The translations under genes were made by a program, and so were the position numbers. This document shows, piece after piece, positions 32,360 through 35,835 of a DNA stretch of 35,835 nt. The notes under the pieces were generated by a model. It was not told where the DNA came from. It saw only the letters and a list, made by a program, of their open reading frames with translations, and did no database searches. Numbering within the stretch: position 1 is the first letter of the stretch; the number at the start of each line of letters is the position of its first letter. Source of the DNA: JBCDCE01 sp039182515 (GTDB lineage: Bacteria > Pseudomonadota > Alphaproteobacteria > Rhodobacterales > Rhodobacteraceae); contig JBCDCE010000042.1 in assembly GCA_039182515.1 (NCBI GenBank), positions 1 to 35,835 on the forward strand, given 5' to 3'.

Positions 32360-32410
32360 CAGAATTGTGACCTGTGACAGTTTGTCGAGTGGTGAGTGAG
32401 GAGACGCATC

Positions 32411-32644
32411 ATGACACCCTTTGAATATTGGACCCGTCAGGTTGAAGCGAGCGCGGATGCGTGGGCTCGGTACTGGCGTCTCGTGGGCAAAACTCAAAAT
32501 CGCATGGTTAAGACCATGATGAATGCGACCCCTGACCAGGATATGCAAACCGCCTACGACACAGCGGCCAACAGCCCCGTTGAGCTTTTCCCAAAAGTCC
32601 CCCCGGTAAAATCGCGTCATACCCAAAGCCGCGCCGCGAAATAA
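32411..32644 (+). CDS. Small hypothetical protein, opposite strand inside nuo cluster
   Basis: This 77-residue protein is on the strand opposite to all surrounding genes. Its ATG (MTPFEYWTRQ) has AGGAG 8 bases upstream, and its own palindromic promoter region argues for a real gene. It has a hydrophilic helical character (EASADAWARYWRLVGKTQNR) without a signal peptide or membrane span. The aromatic/amphipathic N-terminus recalls small phasin-like proteins, but I cannot claim homology. A T-rich tract (about 32690-32703) lies 46 bases after the stop and may aid termination, although I see no good hairpin before it. Confidence 0.65.
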   Translation: MTPFEYWTRQVEASADAWARYWRLVGKTQNRMVKTMMNATPDQDMQTAYDTAANSPVELFPKVPPVKSRHTQSRAAK

Positions 32645-32734
32645 CTTGGTTAAATATCCGGACAAGTAAGGCGGTTTAGGAGCCAATTATTTTATTTTTT
32701 TTTGTTGGGCGCATGGATGACTTTGCCCTTTGCG

Positions 32735-32968
32735 TTAACGCCTGCGCTCACGATGGGGCGACACGCCCCGCGTGGCTTTTCCCAACAGGTTGAGGGCGAT
32801 CAGCCCCCCAAAAAAGCCTAAAGCTGCCAAAAACCCGTAGATCCAATTCGGCGCAATCCCGTAGCGGATCGCCAGATGGCTGCACCATATCGGCACGCCG
32901 CACAAAACAAGGATTGCGATGGCATAGAGTGCGCTGACCAATCCATCCCACAGGTTGACGAGTTTCAT
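32735..32968 (-). CDS. Small two-helix membrane protein
   Basis: This 77-residue hypothetical protein has two hydrophobic segments (LVSALYAIAILVLCGVPIWC and YGFLAALGFFGGLIALNLLG) and a basic C-terminal tail (SPHRERRR) that suggests a cytoplasmic C-terminus. The ATG has AGGAA about 9 bases upstream. It lies 55 bases after the DUF3291 gene on the nuoF side, where it could end that sub-operon. No family is recognised. Confidence 0.65.
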   Translation of the reverse strand: MKLVNLWDGLVSALYAIAILVLCGVPIWCSHLAIRYGIAPNWIYGFLAALGFFGGLIALNLLGKATRGVSPHRERRR

Positions 32969-33023
32969 TCCGCTGTTGTTCCTTATCGTGCGCGCAGACC
33001 CTAAGCCCTAGAGCCCTTTAAAC

Positions 33024-33497
33024 TCAAGCCTTGGCCGATAGCCTTTCAGGGGGGAATTCCTTGAAGGTAAACACCTCAGCACTCGGGCCGTTTGCGCGCA
33101 AAGCCTCAACGCGGTCCCGCGCTTCGTAAATATCTGGCTGGTGGCCGGGTTCCACCCACCAAAGGGCATAGTTGTAGCTCACGGATGCATGAAACCAATC
33201 AGCGCCTCGGCGCAGAAACTGACCATGCACTGTTTTATGGACAAACTGCCAAAGCTGCTGCGGACTTTCCCAAACAGAAAAGGAGGCAATCATCGTCGGA
33301 GTCTCGGTGAAAAGCGGCCAGCCTATTTGCCATGCGCTGGTGCCTTCGCCGCCATCGCGCCAAATGAATCCGTCGGATCTTTCAGCGATTTCGTTCACGC
33401 GCGCGGCGTTATCTACAAATTCCGCCACAAGCGGGTCGCCTATAGGCGCCTTTAGCCGCCCCCAGTTGAAATGTGCAATGTGCTTTTCAGAGCTCAC
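33024..33497 (-). CDS. DUF3291 domain protein
   Basis: This 157-residue cytoplasmic protein has a monooxygenase-like ferredoxin-type alpha+beta fold. HIAHFNWGRLKAPIGDPLVAEF opens it, followed by NEIAERSDGFIWRDG, ASFSVWESPQQLWQFVH and YNYALWWVEPGHQPD. The DUF3291 family resembles antibiotic-biosynthesis-monooxygenase-like proteins but has no defined activity. It starts at GTG 33497 overlapping the nuoF stop (GTGA), so it is coupled to nuoF. Whether this is a functional partner or a passenger is unknown. Confidence 0.82.
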   Translation of the reverse strand: MSSEKHIAHFNWGRLKAPIGDPLVAEFVDNAARVNEIAERSDGFIWRDGGEGTSAWQIGWPLFTETPTMIASFSVWESPQQLWQFVHKTVHGQFLRRGADWFHASVSYNYALWWVEPGHQPDIYEARDRVEALRANGPSAEVFTFKEFPPERLSAKA

Positions 33498-34786
33498 TCT
33501 GCAGCAACAGGCGCTGATTTGCGACGCTTATGCGCAATCCGATCCTCAATCTCGTGACGGAAGTGGCGGATCAAACCTTGGATCGGCCAAGCGGCGGCAT
33601 CACCCAAAGCACAGATCGTGTGCCCCTCAACCTGTTTGGTCACATCTAAAAGCATGTCGATTTCCGCAGGTTCCGCCTCGCCCGACACAAGCCGGTCCAT
33701 CACGCGCATCATCCATCCTGTACCTTCGCGGCACGGCGTACATTGCCCACAACTTTCGTGCTTATAGAACTTCGACAGGCGCCAAATGGCTTTGATAATA
33801 TCAGTGGAGTTGTCCATCACGATGACAGCCGCAGTGCCAAGGCCCGAGCGCTGTTCGCGCAGATAGTCGAAATCCATAATGGCATCGCGCATGTCTTTGC
33901 CCGGGATCATCGGCACCGAAGACCCACCTGGGATCACGGCTTTGAGATTGTCCCAGCCGCCACGAATACCGCCGCAGTGCTTCTCGATCAGCTCTTCAAA
34001 AGAAATCGACATGGCCTCTTCAACCACACAAGGGTTGTTCACGTGTCCCGAGATCGCGAAGAGCTTGGTCCCTGCGTTGTTCGGGCGACCAAAGCCTGCA
34101 AACCAGTCTGGCCCACGGCGAAGGATGGTCGGCACAACCGCAATCGATTCCACATTGTTCACAGTTGTCGGGCAGCCATAAAGCCCTGCCCCAGCAGGAA
34201 ACGGCGGTTTCATGCGGGGCATGCCTTTTTTGCCTTCAAGGCTTTCAATGAGCGCTGTTTCTTCGCCGCAAATATAAGCGCCTGCCCCGTGATGCAGATA
34301 GAGATCAAAGTCCCAACCAGACTTGGCGGCATTGGCACCCAGAAGCCCTGCATCATAGGCCTCGTCAATGGCAGCTTGCAGCGCTTCGCGCTCGCGGATG
34401 TATTCGCCGCGGATGTAGATGTAGCAGGCATGTGCATTCATCGCGAAGGAGGCAATCAAACAGCCTTCGATCAGCGTATGCGGATCGTGACGCATGATCT
34501 CACGGTCTTTGCAGGTACCAGGCTCTGACTCGTCAGCATTGACCACGAGATAGGCAGGGCGCCCATCGCTTTCTTTTGGCATGAAGGACCATTTCAGCCC
34601 CGTTGGGAAACCCGCACCGCCACGCCCGCGCAGCCCGGAAGCTTTCATCTGGTCTATGATCCAATCACGGCCGTTTTTGATGATTTTGTCGGCACCATCC
34701 CAATGGCCTCGCGCTTTCGCACCTTTCAAAGTCCGGTCATGCATCCCGTAGATGTTCGTAAAAATCCGGTCTTCGTCTTTCAACAT
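33494..34786 (-). CDS. nuoF: NADH-quinone oxidoreductase subunit F
   Basis: NuoF binds NADH and FMN and carries cluster N3, the entry point of electrons into complex I. The 430-residue protein shows GRGGAGFPTG at 54-63, the FMN/NADH motif GAGAYICGEETALIESLEG at 167-185, NVESIAVVP at 211-219, and the [4Fe-4S] ligands C346, C349, C352 and C392. The ATG at 34786 has GGGAGTG upstream. DUF5337 lies 16 bases upstream and the DUF3291 gene overlaps its stop. Confidence 0.97.
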   Translation of the reverse strand: MLKDEDRIFTNIYGMHDRTLKGAKARGHWDGADKIIKNGRDWIIDQMKASGLRGRGGAGFPTGLKWSFMPKESDGRPAYLVVNADESEPGTCKDREIMRHDPHTLIEGCLIASFAMNAHACYIYIRGEYIREREALQAAIDEAYDAGLLGANAAKSGWDFDLYLHHGAGAYICGEETALIESLEGKKGMPRMKPPFPAGAGLYGCPTTVNNVESIAVVPTILRRGPDWFAGFGRPNNAGTKLFAISGHVNNPCVVEEAMSISFEELIEKHCGGIRGGWDNLKAVIPGGSSVPMIPGKDMRDAIMDFDYLREQRSGLGTAAVIVMDNSTDIIKAIWRLSKFYKHESCGQCTPCREGTGWMMRVMDRLVSGEAEPAEIDMLLDVTKQVEGHTICALGDAAAWPIQGLIRHFRHEIEDRIAHKRRKSAPVAAE

Positions 34787-34802
34787 CAGGTGGCACTCCC
34801 GC

Positions 34803-35015
34803 TCATTTACGCCCCTTCTGCCAGATTTGGAATGTGACGACTAGAGACCAAAAGAACGCAGCCAGCGCAAAAAGATAGATCAAGATCTCATAGCGCAATC
34901 CGAGCCCCAACGCGCTCGTAATGGTGGGGGCCAGGGCAGCGGCAAGTCCCGCCGCTGCGATCACGAGAGCCGCCTTGCGACCCTCTTTTGCTGTTTCTTG
35001 GTCTGATTGACTCAT
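34803..35015 (-). CDS. DUF5337-like small membrane protein
   Basis: This 70-residue protein begins MSQSDQETAKEGRKAALVIA. It has two hydrophobic segments (ALVIAAAGLAAALAPTITSAL and ILIYLFALAAFFWSLVVTF) and a basic end (QIWQKGRK). It matches DUF5337, a family I recall near nuoF of Rhodobacterales. The start at 35015 overlaps the upstream gene stop by four bases (ATGA). The longer frame to 35069 would lie within that gene and is not used. A complex I-linked membrane role is inferred only from position. Confidence 0.8.
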   Translation of the reverse strand: MSQSDQETAKEGRKAALVIAAAGLAAALAPTITSALGLGLRYEILIYLFALAAFFWSLVVTFQIWQKGRK

Positions 35016-35752
35016 CCGGCTTGCGCGTCTTTCTCTAAGGTGGCGAGTGCACGGGCCTGTGCGACCCAATCATCGCGGCTCACGCGCCCTTTGACCCCTT
35101 CTAGGTTTTCATCCATCCAGGCAACCTCTTTTGCGGTCCATCCGGCGACTTGGTCAAAATGAAACACACCCATCGTATTCAACCATTTGGCCAATTTGGG
35201 CCCAACGCCTTTAATGAGTTTAAGATCATCAGCCTTATCTGCGCGGGGTTTTTTCAAGACCTTTGGCCGGCCCTCCATGGCGTCAGGCTCAGCCTGCACT
35301 GGGGGCTGAGCTGTGGTCTGAACCGAGGTCTGGACGGGATGATCCGGCATTTCTGGCAAGGTCACGGATGCCGCTTTGGGTGACCCTTTTGGTTTGTATA
35401 TTTTGGTGGTTCTGACCGGTGTGACTGGCGCCAGTTCTTCCAAACTCGCAGCTTGTGCAGGCTTTTCGGAAACCTGGGGAGGCGTTTTGGATGTGGGCGT
35501 GATTTCGGCGTCCAGTGCTTTTTCAATCGGAGCAGCAACGGCAGACAGGCTTTCTTCCATTTTGGCACTCGCTGATTTCGTGAGTGCGAGTACCTCTTCA
35601 TGAACGTCCCGTGCGGCCTCAACGATTGGCTCTGGCACGTCCGCCATACGCGCTGTTTGAGAAAGCTGTTCGGCCGCTCTGTCGACACACTCTGAGATAG
35701 ACATCTGCGTCTCTGAAACACCCCCTCCCGGCTGGGGGACACCACGTGTCAC
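35012..35752 (-). CDS. nuoE-associated protein with C-terminal helix-hairpin-helix domain
   Basis: This 246-residue protein has a helical N-terminal part (up to ~85), a Pro/Ala/Thr-rich low-complexity linker (~85-172), and a C-terminal domain ADDLKLIKGVGPKLAKWLN ... VSRDDWVAQARAL at 174-235. That domain resembles the helix-hairpin-helix tail found on NuoE of many Roseobacters. Here the NuoE thioredoxin-fold part with its four Cys is absent. The start is uncertain: GTG 35752 overlaps a TGA of another frame (GTGA), whereas ATG 35704 is an alternative. It overlaps DUF5337 by four bases. Confidence 0.7.
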   Translation of the reverse strand: MTRGVPQPGGGVSETQMSISECVDRAAEQLSQTARMADVPEPIVEAARDVHEEVLALTKSASAKMEESLSAVAAPIEKALDAEITPTSKTPPQVSEKPAQAASLEELAPVTPVRTTKIYKPKGSPKAASVTLPEMPDHPVQTSVQTTAQPPVQAEPDAMEGRPKVLKKPRADKADDLKLIKGVGPKLAKWLNTMGVFHFDQVAGWTAKEVAWMDENLEGVKGRVSRDDWVAQARALATLEKDAQAG

Positions 35753-35835
35753 AGTTTCGGAACACTAAGACACCTGCTGGTGTGTCGGCGGCCGCTGCTG
35801 GCTGGTGGACGCGAGCAGGCTCGACGGCCTCCAGG
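35753..35835 (-). other. Right window edge, unresolved; possibly the end of nuoE
   Basis: Expected neighbour here is nuoE. On the minus strand one frame ends at TAG (35767-35765), a second ends at TGA (35751-35749) overlapping the next GTG, and a third stays open through this edge and into the HHH gene region. The overlap favours the second frame by analogy with the rest of the operon, while the third has the more NuoE-like Ala/Glu composition. A small hairpin ACACC-TGCT-GGTGT is at 35770-35783. I cannot settle the reading frame. Confidence 0.25.

Larger units (their letters stand above)
32150..32410. promoter_or_regulatory. AT-rich divergent regulatory region (DUF5333/nuoG side and 77-aa gene)
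   Basis: This 261-bp gene-free region between two divergent genes is clearly more A/T-rich than its surroundings. It contains GTGATCAC (32249-32256), an FNR-like box, a 16-bp perfect palindrome, and TTGACA (32356-32361) as a possible -35 for the rightward gene. No RNA gene was recognised. It is the only long spacer in the nuo block. Confidence 0.55.

Noticed and set aside
1..35835. CRISPR array, tRNA, rRNA, insertion sequence or prophage
   Set aside because: No regularly spaced repeats, no cloverleaf or rRNA-like sequence and no transposase or phage gene could be recognised.

Overview
The window looks like a piece of a Rhodobacterales (Roseobacter-group) alphaproteobacterial chromosome. Supporting signs are the alphaproteobacterial nuo operon sprinkled with extra reading frames (DUF5337, DUF5333, HHH-tailed protein), the nuoN-birA-coaX-RNase J order, the surE-pcm-nlpD cluster, an RhlE-type helicase, a Hint_2 protein, and a moderately GC-rich, tightly packed gene layout. 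This assignment comes from protein family resemblance and gene order remembered from the group; no search was run.

Left part (1-16.3 kb): the 3' end of purF and a short-chain dehydrogenase; surE-pcm-nlpD on the plus strand (protein repair, stationary phase, cell-wall hydrolase activation); a convergent minus-strand block tatA-tatB-tatC plus a DUF815 ATPase; an orphan iron/polyamine-type ABC ATPase; an SDR with a non-canonical active site joined to an AlkC-like DNA glycosylase; a Hint-domain protein; a sugar transferase; and prfC (RF3). A two-gene minus-strand operon follows. It encodes a divergent PCu(A)C-like His-tailed protein and a DUF3299-like protein, and it sits behind a near-perfect Zur-type palindrome, so I read it as a candidate zinc-starvation system. 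After an AT-rich 430-bp spacer with two DnaA-box-like 9-mers comes an rhlE-type helicase.

Right part (16.3-35.8 kb): one long minus-strand run reading (in transcription order, right to left) [nuoE-associated HHH protein]-DUF5337-nuoF-DUF3291-small membrane protein / interruption / DUF5333-nuoG-lipoprotein-nuoH-methyltransferase-nuoI-CMD protein-nuoJ-exported Cys protein-nuoK-exported Cys protein-nuoL-nuoM-nuoN-birA-coaX-RNase J. Almost every junction is a 1- to 4-base stop/start overlap or a gap of a few bases, indicating translational coupling. The nuo products build respiratory complex I (NADH:quinone oxidoreductase).

The run is broken at about 32.15-32.73 kb by an AT-rich regulatory region (FNR-like box, 16-bp perfect palindrome) and a 77-residue plus-strand gene. 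The most intriguing points are: (1) the Zur-box/PCu(A)C-like/DUF3299 operon; (2) two exported four-cysteine proteins with matching Cys spacing that flank nuoK, plus two further exported Cys-containing proteins, all embedded in the nuo operon; (3) a class I methyltransferase coupled to nuoI; and (4) the plus-strand insertion with its operator-like palindrome.
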